From: Meiothermus sp.
Lineage (GTDB): Bacteria; Deinococcota; Deinococci; Deinococcales; Thermaceae
Length of the DNA stretch: 64,000 bases
Reading direction: 5' to 3'
Assembly: GCF_026004075.1 (NCBI RefSeq)
Contig: NZ_BPIK01000002.1
Coordinates: 310,001 to 374,000 of the forward strand
Both the position numbers and the translations under genes were made by a program. Shown piece after piece: positions 55,229 to 63,100 of this stretch (positions are counted from its first letter, which is position 1; every line of letters begins with the position of its first letter). The notes beneath the pieces are model-generated. The model was not told the origin of the DNA, ran no database searches, and worked only from the letters and a program-made list of their open reading frames with translations.

Positions 55229-56401
55229 GTGCGCGCTTACTGGGATCACCCCTACCAAAGCGAGTTCGAGGCCCAGGTGGTGCGGGCCTGGAGCGAGGGC
55301 GGGAAGCACTACGCGGTGCTCGACCAGACCCTCTTCTACCCCACCTCGGGCGGCCAGGCCTGTGATACGGGCCGCCTGGGGGGGGTTGCGGTGCTGGAGG
55401 TGCTCGAGGACGCCAAGGCCACCGGCCCGGTGATCCACCGGCTGGAAAGCCCCCTCTTGGAGGGGCAGCGCGTGGTGGGCCAGCTCGACTGGGCCCGTCG
55501 CTACCGGCACATGCAACGCCACACCGCCGAGCACATGCTGGGCCAGGCCTTTTTGCGGGCCGCAGGCTGGAACGTGGTGGCCGTCAATATGAGCAACCCG
55601 GTCTGCACCATGGACTTCGACGGCGCCCCCGACGAAGCGGTGATCCGCCAGGCCGAGGCCCTGGCCAACTGGGCGGTATATGCCAACACAGCGGTACGAA
55701 CCTACTTCATCAACGACGCAGAAGCCCCGGCCCACGGCCTGCGCCGCGCCCCCAAGGTGGCCGGTATCATCCGGGTGGTGGAGATCGAAGGCTGGGACAA
55801 GGTGGCCTGCGGTGGTCTGCACGTGGCCCACACCGGCGAGGCCGGCCCCATCAAAATAACCCGGTTCGAACGCTACAAAGGCGGCACACGCGTCTACTTT
55901 TCGGCCGGCTGGGAGGCCCTCGAGCTCTTCGACCAGGAACACCGCCTGCTCTCCCGTCTGGGCGAACGGTTTAGCTCGAGCCCCCTCGAGCTCGAAAAGC
56001 CCATTGGCAACTTGCAGGATGAGTGGCGCAGGGCACGGGCCGAAAACGCCGCGCTCAAGGACGAGCTGGCCGAGCGCATCATGCGCGACCTGCTGGCCGG
56101 TTTTCCCAACCTGACCATGGCCGCCCAGGTACCCCACATCGTGCTGGACATGGTGGGCAAGCGCCTGGCCGAGTGGCCGGGGGTGCTGGCCCTGCTGGTG
56201 GCCCAGGCCGAGGACAAGGCCCGCTACGTTCTGCTCAAGCACCCCAGCCGCAACGAAGACCTGCAAACCATCTGGGAGGAGGTGCTCAAGCCGCTGGGGG
56301 CCCGGGGCGGGGGGGCTTTGGTCAAGCTGGGGGTTATGCCCCTGAAAGCGCTCCACCCGGCCCTGCTGGCCTTCGAGCGTTACCTGGCCCAGGAGCGCTA
56401 A
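55229..56401 (+). CDS. AlaX-type alanyl-tRNA editing protein with DHHA1 domain
   Basis: 390 residues resembling the editing half of AlaRS without the aminoacylation core. TLFYPTSGGQACDTG opens the domain. The zinc ligands are HTAEH and CGGLH. A coiled linker (NLQDEWRRARAENAALKDEL) and a DHHA1-like C-terminus ending RGGGALVKLG follow. It should hydrolyse Ser- or Gly-tRNA(Ala). The GTG start follows TAAGCT by 6 nt. Its TAA stop overlaps repeat copy B. Confidence 0.87.
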   Translation: MRAYWDHPYQSEFEAQVVRAWSEGGKHYAVLDQTLFYPTSGGQACDTGRLGGVAVLEVLEDAKATGPVIHRLESPLLEGQRVVGQLDWARRYRHMQRHTAEHMLGQAFLRAAGWNVVAVNMSNPVCTMDFDGAPDEAVIRQAEALANWAVYANTAVRTYFINDAEAPAHGLRRAPKVAGIIRVVEIEGWDKVACGGLHVAHTGEAGPIKITRFERYKGGTRVYFSAGWEALELFDQEHRLLSRLGERFSSSPLELEKPIGNLQDEWRRARAENAALKDELAERIMRDLLAGFPNLTMAAQVPHIVLDMVGKRLAEWPGVLALLVAQAEDKARYVLLKHPSRNEDLQTIWEEVLKPLGARGGGALVKLGVMPLKALHPALLAFERYLAQER

Positions 56402-56534
56402 TACCGTTTCCGCTTGAATCCTTCACCGTCATGCGTAGTCATAAGGTGAAGGATTCAAGCCGACCGAAGGGAGTAGAAAGGCATTTCGGCAGTATCGTTT
56501 AGGCTTTCCAAAGTGAACGATACTGCCGGAATGC
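56399..56534 (-). repeat. Palindromic MITE-like element, copy B
   Basis: Reverse complement of copy A with only a few differences and one extra base. It contains the same two hairpins (CTTGAATCCTTCACC arms and GGCAGTATCGTT arms). Its first bases coincide with the stop codon of the AlaX gene, so it may also act as a 3' terminator or stabiliser of that mRNA. Confidence 0.88.
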
Positions 56535-56552
56535 CTATAAGACCGGAAGCGA

Positions 56553-58757
56553 CTACGGCTCGAGCCGCACCTGAGGCATGACCCGCCGGAGCGGCTCGGG
56601 CAGCCACCAGTTCCACCGGCCCGCCAGCACCAGCACCGCTGGCACCAGCACCAGCCGCACCAGGGTGGCATCCAGAAACACCGCCACCGCCAGCCCCAGA
56701 CCGATGGTCTTGTTGGCTACCACCTGCCCCACCACAAAGGCCGAGAACACGATAATCATGATCAGGGCGGCGCTGCTAATCACCCCGGCGGTGCGCTCGA
56801 GGGCAAACCGCACGGCCTGGGGGGTGTCCAGCCCGGCCAGATGGGCCTCCTGCACGCGGGAGAGCAGAAATATCTCATAGTCCATGGAAAGCCCAAAAAT
56901 CACCGCAAACATCAGGATTGGGAGCGAGCTGTCAATGCCCCCTACATCGGTGGGCGCGCCCACCAGCCCCGCCGCAAACCCCTCCTGAAACACCAGGGTT
57001 ACGAGACCGTAGGCCGCCCCCACCGTAAGGGTGTTCATCAGGATGGACTTGAGGGGGATGATCAGGCTACGGAAGGCCACGGCCAGCAAAAGGAAGGTAG
57101 CCACAAAAACCGTCCCGATGGCGGCGGGCATGGCCCCCACCAGGGCCTGGGTGAACTCCATCGAGCCAATGGGGGCACCGCCCAGCAGCACCCGCTGAAA
57201 CCCGGCCTGCTGCGCTTCCTGCTTGAGACGGGCATACCATTCGGGGATGCTGGGGGCCTGGACGGCATCCTTGGGGATTACGGTGAGACGCAGGTACTGG
57301 CGGTTCTGGCTGATGTACTGGTTGGTAAGACCCACCAGCTCGGCAAACCCGCCCTGGCCTTCCAGCCTGCCCGCCAGGAAGGGCGAGACCACCAGCCGCA
57401 CCTCCGGCCAGGCCGAAATACGCTGCTCGAGCGCCCGCCAGCGGGCCCGGTTTTGGGGGGTAAAGCCCTCCTCGCCCAGGTCGAGCAGCACCTCGAAGGC
57501 ATCCAGCGCCCCCCCAAGCTCGAGCTGCCGGATGAGCTCCAGGCCCTTGCGCGACTCCACACTGGGGCCCAGTCCAAACGCGCCGGTGTAGCCCAGCTTC
57601 ATCTGGGTGGCCGGCCAGGCCAGCGCCAGAAGCAACCCCGCCACCCCAAACGACCACATCCAGGGGCGCTGCATCACCGTGCTGGCCCAACGACCCCAGA
57701 AGGGGCTGACCTTTCCACTGCTGGTAGGTTTGAAGGCCCAGCGGCGCGGCGCGTTAACCCGCTCGCCCAGCAAAGCCAGAATGGCCGGAAGCAGGGTGAT
57801 GGAGGCCAGCACCGTCAGGGTAATGGACATCACCCCGCCCACCCCCATCGAGCGGATGAAGGTCAGGTCGGGCACCAGCATGGCCCCCATGGCAATCGCC
57901 ACCACCAGACCGCTCGAGGCCACCGTACGGCCGGCGGTCTGGGCGGTGATGGCTGCGGCGGCCTGCGCCGTGCGGCCCGCGGCCAGTTCCTCGCGGAAGC
58001 GATTGACCATCAGCAAGGCGTAATCGATGCCGGCCCCCAGCGAAAGCATGGTAATCACCGAAAGCGCAAAACTGCTCACCTCGCCCACAAGCGTCAAGAA
58101 AAACAAACAGGCCAGGCCGGTGGTGATGGCCACCACCCCCACCAGAAGGGGCAGCCCGGCCGCCACCAGGGCACCAAAGGCCAGGAGCAGCACCAGCCCG
58201 GTTAAAGGCAGGGCCATCAGCTCGCTGCGCTTGACATCGGCCTCCAGCAGGTGCAAAAAGTCCTTGGTGACGGCGGTGGCCCCGGTGACATAGAAGCGAA
58301 TTTCGGGCGTCTGGGCGGCTTTAGCTTCACGCCTCAAGGCCTCGATGACGGCCTCGCCGTTCTCCAGGCGCGTGTCCAGCAGGGTGGCGGTTATTTTGCC
58401 GTCCTGGCTTTGTTGCTGTAGCGGGCTGGGCGCATCGTAGCGGCTCAGGCGAAGCACACCCTCGAGGCCCTCGATTCGGGCTATGAGCTGGTTGTAGACC
58501 TGCCGGAAACGGGGGTCGTTCTCGGGAAGGCTGGACTCGCTCACCAGCACCGTGCGGTCTACAGGCTCTTGAAAGAATTGATCCGACAAGATTTGCAGCA
58601 CCTTTTGGGCTTCGCTGTTCTTCACATTGCTGGCGTTGGCGGCCAGGTTTTGTGGGGCCAAACGGGCGGCCGGGATGGCCAGCAATACCAACACAACCCA
58701 AACGAGGATGACCTGGACAGGATAGCGGGTGACGAACTGGGCAAGGCGGGCAAACAT
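56553..58757 (-). CDS. MMPL/RND-family membrane transporter
   Basis: 734 residues with ~12 membrane helices in two repeats, each with a large extracytoplasmic domain after helix 1. SLGAGIDYALLMVNRFREEL and FGLSMDYEIFLLSRVQEAHL are the paired MMPL motifs (GxxxDY) carrying proton-relay Asp. I start at MFARLAQFVTRYPVQ (58757); frames farther upstream run through repeat copy C. It likely exports lipids or hydrophobic compounds. Confidence 0.9.
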   Translation of the reverse strand: MFARLAQFVTRYPVQVILVWVVLVLLAIPAARLAPQNLAANASNVKNSEAQKVLQILSDQFFQEPVDRTVLVSESSLPENDPRFRQVYNQLIARIEGLEGVLRLSRYDAPSPLQQQSQDGKITATLLDTRLENGEAVIEALRREAKAAQTPEIRFYVTGATAVTKDFLHLLEADVKRSELMALPLTGLVLLLAFGALVAAGLPLLVGVVAITTGLACLFFLTLVGEVSSFALSVITMLSLGAGIDYALLMVNRFREELAAGRTAQAAAAITAQTAGRTVASSGLVVAIAMGAMLVPDLTFIRSMGVGGVMSITLTVLASITLLPAILALLGERVNAPRRWAFKPTSSGKVSPFWGRWASTVMQRPWMWSFGVAGLLLALAWPATQMKLGYTGAFGLGPSVESRKGLELIRQLELGGALDAFEVLLDLGEEGFTPQNRARWRALEQRISAWPEVRLVVSPFLAGRLEGQGGFAELVGLTNQYISQNRQYLRLTVIPKDAVQAPSIPEWYARLKQEAQQAGFQRVLLGGAPIGSMEFTQALVGAMPAAIGTVFVATFLLLAVAFRSLIIPLKSILMNTLTVGAAYGLVTLVFQEGFAAGLVGAPTDVGGIDSSLPILMFAVIFGLSMDYEIFLLSRVQEAHLAGLDTPQAVRFALERTAGVISSAALIMIIVFSAFVVGQVVANKTIGLGLAVAVFLDATLVRLVLVPAVLVLAGRWNWWLPEPLRRVMPQVRLEP

Positions 58758-58844
58758 AAATCGCAACGACCCCAAACTGCCCCAATATGCTCCTTCCTTC
58801 ACAAGAGGACAAGGGCGGATGCCGCAATTGGAGGCGTGCTTTTG

Positions 58845-58924
58845 ATACCAGTTCCGCTTGAACCCTTTACCTTTGGATGTAATCAAAGGTGAGGTGTTCA
58901 AGCCGACCGAAGAAAGCAGGAATG
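58845..58924 (-). repeat. Partial, diverged palindromic element, copy C
   Basis: About 80 bp match the first hairpin half of copy B in the same orientation: TTCCGCTTGAACCC, then GTTCAAGCCGACCGAAG and AGGAATGC. The GGCAGTATCGTT hairpin is missing. It lies upstream of the MMPL gene, so that gene is bracketed by copies B and C. Confidence 0.7.
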
Positions 58925-58956
58925 CGTATGACGCCGGGTAGGATACAATTATCCCA

Positions 58957-59190
58957 ATGGACATCTTGGTTACTGCGCTTTTGTTCGGCCTGGTCGTCTA
59001 TTTCCTTTTTCGGGTGCTGCGAGGGGTATGGCCGGCTCGATGGCTGGCCCGACCGCGCAAAGCCATCGAGAAATGCCCGGTCTGCAAGGATGTGCTCAAC
59101 CCCGCCGAAATTAGTGCACTGCGCCAGGGGAGACGCAAATGTCCAGAGATGGCCCGCTGCCCGTACCAGCGCAGCCGGTGGCTGAATTAG
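58957..59190 (+). CDS. Small membrane-anchored zinc-ribbon-like protein
   Basis: 77 residues. One membrane helix (ILVTALLFGLVVYFLFRVL) is followed by CPVCKDV and CPEMARCPY, four cysteines suited to bind zinc. TACAAT (58944-58949) lies 7 nt before the ATG, a leaderless start. Family not recognised. It converges on glnB. Confidence 0.68.
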   Translation: MDILVTALLFGLVVYFLFRVLRGVWPARWLARPRKAIEKCPVCKDVLNPAEISALRQGRRKCPEMARCPYQRSRWLN

Positions 59191-59202
59191 ATCGACACAA
59201 AT

Positions 59203-59228
59203 AAAAGCCAGGTGGATACCACCTGGCT
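59203..59228. terminator. Terminator between the zinc-ribbon gene and glnB
   Basis: AGCCAGGTGG (59206-59215), ATA and CCACCTGGCT (59219-59228) form a perfect 10-bp stem. On the minus strand it is followed by TTTTA, so it ends glnB; the plus strand has TAAAA and is less suited. Confidence 0.8.
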
Positions 59229-59245
59229 AAAATGGCAGAAGATCT

Positions 59246-59596
59246 CTAAGAAACCGGTGTAACAGCAGCGGTATCTTGCTCGCCAGTGCGAATGCGGTAG
59301 ACCTTTTCCACTGGCAGCACGAAAATTTTGCCATCGCCCACCTCACCGGTACGTGCGCTGGACAGGATGGCCTGCACTGTAGGCTCAACAAAGTGATCCG
59401 AAACGCCGATTTCCAGCCGCACTTTCTCCGAAAGCTCCATCTTGACAGTAGTGCCTCGGTAGGTCTCAACCCGTTCGGTCTCGCCACCATGGCCCTGGAT
59501 GCGGCTAATCGACAGGCCCCGCACCTCGGCCTTAAAGAGGGCTTCCAGAACATCGTTGAGCTTCTCGCTCCGGATGATAGCAACAATTAGTTTCAT
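59246..59596 (-). CDS. glnB: PII signalling protein (GlnB/GlnK)
   Basis: 116 residues, MKLIVAIIRSEKLNDVLEAL to the C-terminal signature GEVGDGKIFVLPVEKVYRIR. The T-loop reads YRGTTVKMELSEK: the Tyr that enteric PII uridylylates (RGAEY) is replaced, so control must rely on ATP/ADP/2-oxoglutarate binding alone. It lies 11 bp after amtB with an AAGGAGGG ribosome site, the usual amtB-PII pair. Confidence 0.95.
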   Translation of the reverse strand: MKLIVAIIRSEKLNDVLEALFKAEVRGLSISRIQGHGGETERVETYRGTTVKMELSEKVRLEIGVSDHFVEPTVQAILSSARTGEVGDGKIFVLPVEKVYRIRTGEQDTAAVTPVS

Positions 59597-59607
59597 CACG
59601 CCCTCCT

Positions 59608-60969
59608 TTAGTCGGTGCCACCTGCTGGCTTGGGTTTAGCCGCCGGCACAGGGGTCTCACTCTTGAGTAAAATCGCACCCTCGCCGCTGGTGTAGGCTTC
59701 TTCGCCGTGCTGCGTAATGTCCATGCCCACACCTTCTTCCTTGGCCGTAGCTTTGAGCGGAATCATGGCACCAACCAGCTTAAGCAGCAAGAAGGTAATG
59801 GTACCGCTGTAGATCATAGCAATCAGCACAGCAAATGCCTGAATCAGTACTTGGGCCGGATTGCCCGCAATCAGGCCATCAAACAGGCCATTAACCGACT
59901 TTTGGGCAAACACCCCGGTCAAAATAGCCCCTGTTATGCCTCCTACACCATGTGCCGCGAACACATCGAGTGAGTCGTCCATGCCGCTCCTAGCCCGCCA
60001 TAGCAGCACGTAGTAGCTGGGGAAGGCCCCTATTGCACCCATAACCATGGCAAACAAGGGGGAAACAAAAGCGGCCGCAGGAGTAATTACCACCAATCCC
60101 ACTACAATCGCAGTAGCAAGCCCTACAGCGGTCACCCGCCCTGTGCGCATCAGGTCAATTAACGACCACATCACAATGGTTGCAGCAGGGGCCAGAATAG
60201 TGTTGGTCATGGCCAGCCCGGCTGTCGCACTGGCCGCCCAGGCGCTCCCTGCGTTAAAGCCAAACCAACCAAACCACAACAACGCCGCACCCAGCAAGAC
60301 GAAGGGCACATTGTGGGGCAGAATGGCCTGTCGGCCAAAATCTTTACGGGCCCCCAGCACCAGGGCCGCTACCACCGCAGCAAACCCAGCGTTAATGTGA
60401 ACCACCGTCCCGCCAGCGAAGTCCCAAGCACCCAGATCGGCCAGGAAGCCACCTCCCCAGACCCACTTGGCCAGGGGAGCATAAACAGCGAGGCTCCAAA
60501 GGGTGATGAACAGCAAAAAAGCTGAGAAGCGCATCCGCTCGACCACCGCACCCGATATCAGGGCGGCAGTGATGATGGCAAAAGTACCCTGGAAGATCAT
60601 CCAGAGCATGTGGGGGATGGTGATGGAAACAATCGCCCCCCTGTTCTCCATACCCACGTTGTTCAAGAACAAATAGCGCAGGTCACCGATAAAGTTGCCG
60701 TCTCCCGAAAGAGCCAGGGTGTAACCCAGCAAGGCCCAGGTCACAGCTACAAAACCCAGCGCCGAGAAGCTCATCATCATGGTGTTGAGGGCGTTCTTGG
60801 AACGAACCATCCCACCATAAAAGAAAGCCAGCGCCGGCGTCATCAGCAAAACCAGACCGGTAGCTACCAACATCCAGCCTGTGTCGGCAGCGCTGAACTC
60901 AGGATCTTCGGCAAAAGCCAAGCCGCCCAGCAGGGTCAACAGGAACAGTGGCAGTCGAAGGCTCTTCAT
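59608..60969 (-). CDS. amtB: Ammonium transporter AmtB
   Basis: 453 residues with a signal-like first helix (MKSLRLPLFLLTLLGGLAFA) and 11 membrane segments. Visible landmarks include FFYGGMVRSKNALNTMMMSF, GAWDFAGGTVVHINAGFAAV (pore His) and DDSLDVFAAHGVGGITGAIL (second pore His). The cytoplasmic tail is Pro/Lys-rich. AGGAGGTG precedes ATG 60969. It is cotranscribed with glnB. Confidence 0.96.
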   Translation of the reverse strand: MKSLRLPLFLLTLLGGLAFAEDPEFSAADTGWMLVATGLVLLMTPALAFFYGGMVRSKNALNTMMMSFSALGFVAVTWALLGYTLALSGDGNFIGDLRYLFLNNVGMENRGAIVSITIPHMLWMIFQGTFAIITAALISGAVVERMRFSAFLLFITLWSLAVYAPLAKWVWGGGFLADLGAWDFAGGTVVHINAGFAAVVAALVLGARKDFGRQAILPHNVPFVLLGAALLWFGWFGFNAGSAWAASATAGLAMTNTILAPAATIVMWSLIDLMRTGRVTAVGLATAIVVGLVVITPAAAFVSPLFAMVMGAIGAFPSYYVLLWRARSGMDDSLDVFAAHGVGGITGAILTGVFAQKSVNGLFDGLIAGNPAQVLIQAFAVLIAMIYSGTITFLLLKLVGAMIPLKATAKEEGVGMDITQHGEEAYTSGEGAILLKSETPVPAAKPKPAGGTD

Positions 60970-60992
60970 TAACACTTCACCTCCTGAGCAAA

Positions 60993-61022
60993 AGGCTAGT
61001 GGTGGTCTGTGCAAATTGTCAA
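60993..61022 (-). promoter_or_regulatory. Promoter of amtB-glnB
   Basis: TTGACA (61022-61017), an 18-nt spacer and TAGCCT (60998-60993) lie ahead of amtB. An AT-rich region to 61130 holds TGTGACAAATG and similar half-sites that could bind a CRP/FNR-type regulator, but no full consensus is present. Confidence 0.65.
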
Positions 61023-61225
61023 TACTTTTTGTGACAAATGTTCATTTTTTTGATTACAATTTGCCATTTATTTGTGCGTATATCATAAGATATCGAAGTA
61101 TTTTTCGACATGTGTTCGATTTTTTACGAAATTCAAGTCTGCATAACTCGCGGGACTGTAATCTGCCCACAATGCAATCGGTGATACCCCCAGAAGCCGG
61201 TTTAGTTCTAAACTAGAAGCTGAAT

Positions 61226-62134
61226 ATGACCGAGCGGCAGCGGCGCATTCTGCATCTTCTGGTGGATAGTTATATCCAGACCCAGGCCCCCGTGCCTTCG
61301 GGGGTACTGGCCCAGCAGTTGTCGCTTTCGCCTGCCACCGTGCGGTACGAGCTGATTGAACTCGAGCAGCGAGGCCTAATCGGTAAGCCCCACACCTCGG
61401 CAGGCCGTGTGCCCACCCGGGCCGGATTCCGCCACTATGCACTCTCCAAACTGCCCCCCAGTCCCTTACCCCAGGCCACCCTGGAAAAGCTGGCCCAAGT
61501 GCTCGAGGATGCCGGCCCAAGGCGAGAAACCCTGCTCGTGCAGGTAGCTTCTAAACTTGCTGGCTACCCCGCCATGCTGCGGCTGAGGCCCCAGCGTGCA
61601 CCCAAGCTGTTACAAGTGCACCTTTCCAACCTGACATCTGGCAAGGTGCTGGCCGTGGCGGTGCTGGAAGGTGGGCGGGTGCGCGAAGCCCGAATCGAGC
61701 TGTCCTTTACACCCACTGAAGCCCAGCTCAACGAAGCCGAGCAGCGCCTGTACAAAGCAAGTGAGCCAATTAAAGCCAGTACGCCCGCCATGATGGAGCT
61801 TTACGAGTCTATTGCAAGAGCCTTTGCTCAGGGCAGCCAGGAGGAGTACCGCGAGGGAATGGGGCTACTGCTCAGTGAACCCGAAGCCCAAAACCCTTTG
61901 TTTTTGCGGCAGGCTATTGCGGTGTTCGAGGCTCCCAGCGACCTCACCTTTACCCCTCCGGGAGGCCTGAACGTTCGGGTAGGTGAGGACGAGGGGCTTT
62001 CGCTGGTACAGGCGGGTATCAGGGTCAACGACCAGATCGGTGAGCTTACGCTCCTTGGGCCGTTGCGTATGCGCTACGAAAGAGCCCTATCGGTAGCCTT
62101 CACCATGAGTCAGGTATATATGGGCAAGCCTTGA
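61226..62134 (+). CDS. hrcA: Heat-inducible repressor HrcA
   Basis: 302 residues. The winged HTH (MTERQRRILHLLVDSYIQTQ, LSPATVRYELIELEQRGLIG, KPHTSAGRVPTRAGFRHYAL) is the HrcA hallmark, followed by the GAF-like and dimerisation regions. HrcA binds CIRCE elements at groESL or dnaK. No CIRCE is present at dnaK in this window, so its targets are elsewhere. Confidence 0.9.
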   Translation: MTERQRRILHLLVDSYIQTQAPVPSGVLAQQLSLSPATVRYELIELEQRGLIGKPHTSAGRVPTRAGFRHYALSKLPPSPLPQATLEKLAQVLEDAGPRRETLLVQVASKLAGYPAMLRLRPQRAPKLLQVHLSNLTSGKVLAVAVLEGGRVREARIELSFTPTEAQLNEAEQRLYKASEPIKASTPAMMELYESIARAFAQGSQEEYREGMGLLLSEPEAQNPLFLRQAIAVFEAPSDLTFTPPGGLNVRVGEDEGLSLVQAGIRVNDQIGELTLLGPLRMRYERALSVAFTMSQVYMGKP

Positions 62135-62180
62135 TCAAAGCTTATGGACACCCAGGCCCTAATCCAGGACAATCTTTTGT

Positions 62181-62879
62181 ATGCGCGTACATGTGTTGCT
62201 TTTCGCTCTTTTCCGTGAGCAAGCAGGGCAGGCTCGGCTACAGCTCGAGCTGCCGGAAGGCTCTACCGTGGCCGATGCCAAAGCCTTGCTGGAAGCCCAG
62301 TTTCCCCTGCAACTCTCCGGCGGGCTGGCCGCCATCAACGAGCAGCTCGCGCAACCCGGCGACCTCTTGCAGGATGGTGACGAGCTGGCCTTCCTACCGC
62401 CTGTTTCAGGCGGCGCCTCGGCGCCTGCAGAAACATCTGCCGATATCGACAGCTTTGGCCTAACCTACGAGGCTCTGGCTGTACAGCCCTGGGTCGACTG
62501 GGCCTCGGGCGACCCTTACGGAGCAGTGATCAGCTTTCTGGGCACTACGCGCAGTCCCAACAAAGGCCTGGCGGTTACCCATCTGGAGTACGAAGCCTAC
62601 CCCGGTATGGCCGAAAAGGTCATGCAGCAAATTATTGCCGAGATGCGCGCACGCTGGGTGCTGGGTCGGGTGGCCCTGTGGCACCGATTAGGGCGGATAA
62701 TGCCCAGCGAGGGCTCTATCTTAATCGTGGTCTCGTCGCCTCACCGCCCGGAGGCCTTCGAGGCTTGCCGCTATGCCATTGAGCGGGTCAAACAAATCCT
62801 GCCGGTTTGGAAGAAAGAATTTCTGCCCGATGGCTCGCATTGGGTAGAAGGCCATGCACCCGAGGGGCACCGACTTTAA
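62181..62879 (+). CDS. moaDE: MoaD-MoaE fusion, molybdopterin synthase
   Basis: Residues 1-77 are MoaD (MRVHVLLFALFREQAGQARL) ending FLPPVSGG, the GG that must be free for thiocarboxylation. After a ~15-residue Ala/Ser linker comes MoaE (YGAVISFLGTTRSPNKGLAV, LEYEAYPGMAEKVMQQI) with catalytic lysines in PVWKKEFLPDG. A fused protein must be cleaved after GG or work by another route. Deinococcus has a similar fusion, reported to be cut by a JAMM protease. Confidence 0.93.
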   Translation: MRVHVLLFALFREQAGQARLQLELPEGSTVADAKALLEAQFPLQLSGGLAAINEQLAQPGDLLQDGDELAFLPPVSGGASAPAETSADIDSFGLTYEALAVQPWVDWASGDPYGAVISFLGTTRSPNKGLAVTHLEYEAYPGMAEKVMQQIIAEMRARWVLGRVALWHRLGRIMPSEGSILIVVSSPHRPEAFEACRYAIERVKQILPVWKKEFLPDGSHWVEGHAPEGHRL

Positions 62880-62932
62880 CAGAAAGCCTGCTCCAGACTG
62901 AATGCCTGCTCTTGCCGTAGGGTTGTGTCGCG

Positions 62933-62962
62933 TTGGACAAACGCGAGCTGCTATGCTATAAA
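62933..62962 (+). promoter_or_regulatory. rpsA promoter
   Basis: TTGGAC (62933-62938), an 18-nt spacer and TATAAA (62957-62962). The predicted leader is about 130 nt, long enough for autoregulation by S1. Confidence 0.6.
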
Positions 62963-63100
62963 TGACAGGTATGTCTCAACATAGGGTTTAGTATCCCTGG
63001 GGAGACAACCCATCGCGCAGACTATCGAAAACCCAGCCCCAGAGTGATCTGGGCGGGATTTTGGCGCGATGAACGGCAAAGGCAGAGAGGAAACAGGCGA

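Noticed and set aside
56553-58964. Longer MMPL frame starting at 58964
   Set aside because: The first ~69 codons come from repeat copy C and the intergenic region; MFARLAQFVTRYPVQ at 58757 matches the usual MMPL N-terminus.
61020-61135. CRP/FNR-like half sites upstream of amtB
   Set aside because: TGTGA occurs but the second half-site is imperfect and misspaced, so I do not call an operator.
61200-61225. TAGTT-CTA-AACTA dyad before hrcA as a CIRCE element
   Set aside because: It does not match TTAGCACTC-N9-GAGTGCTAA in sequence or spacing.
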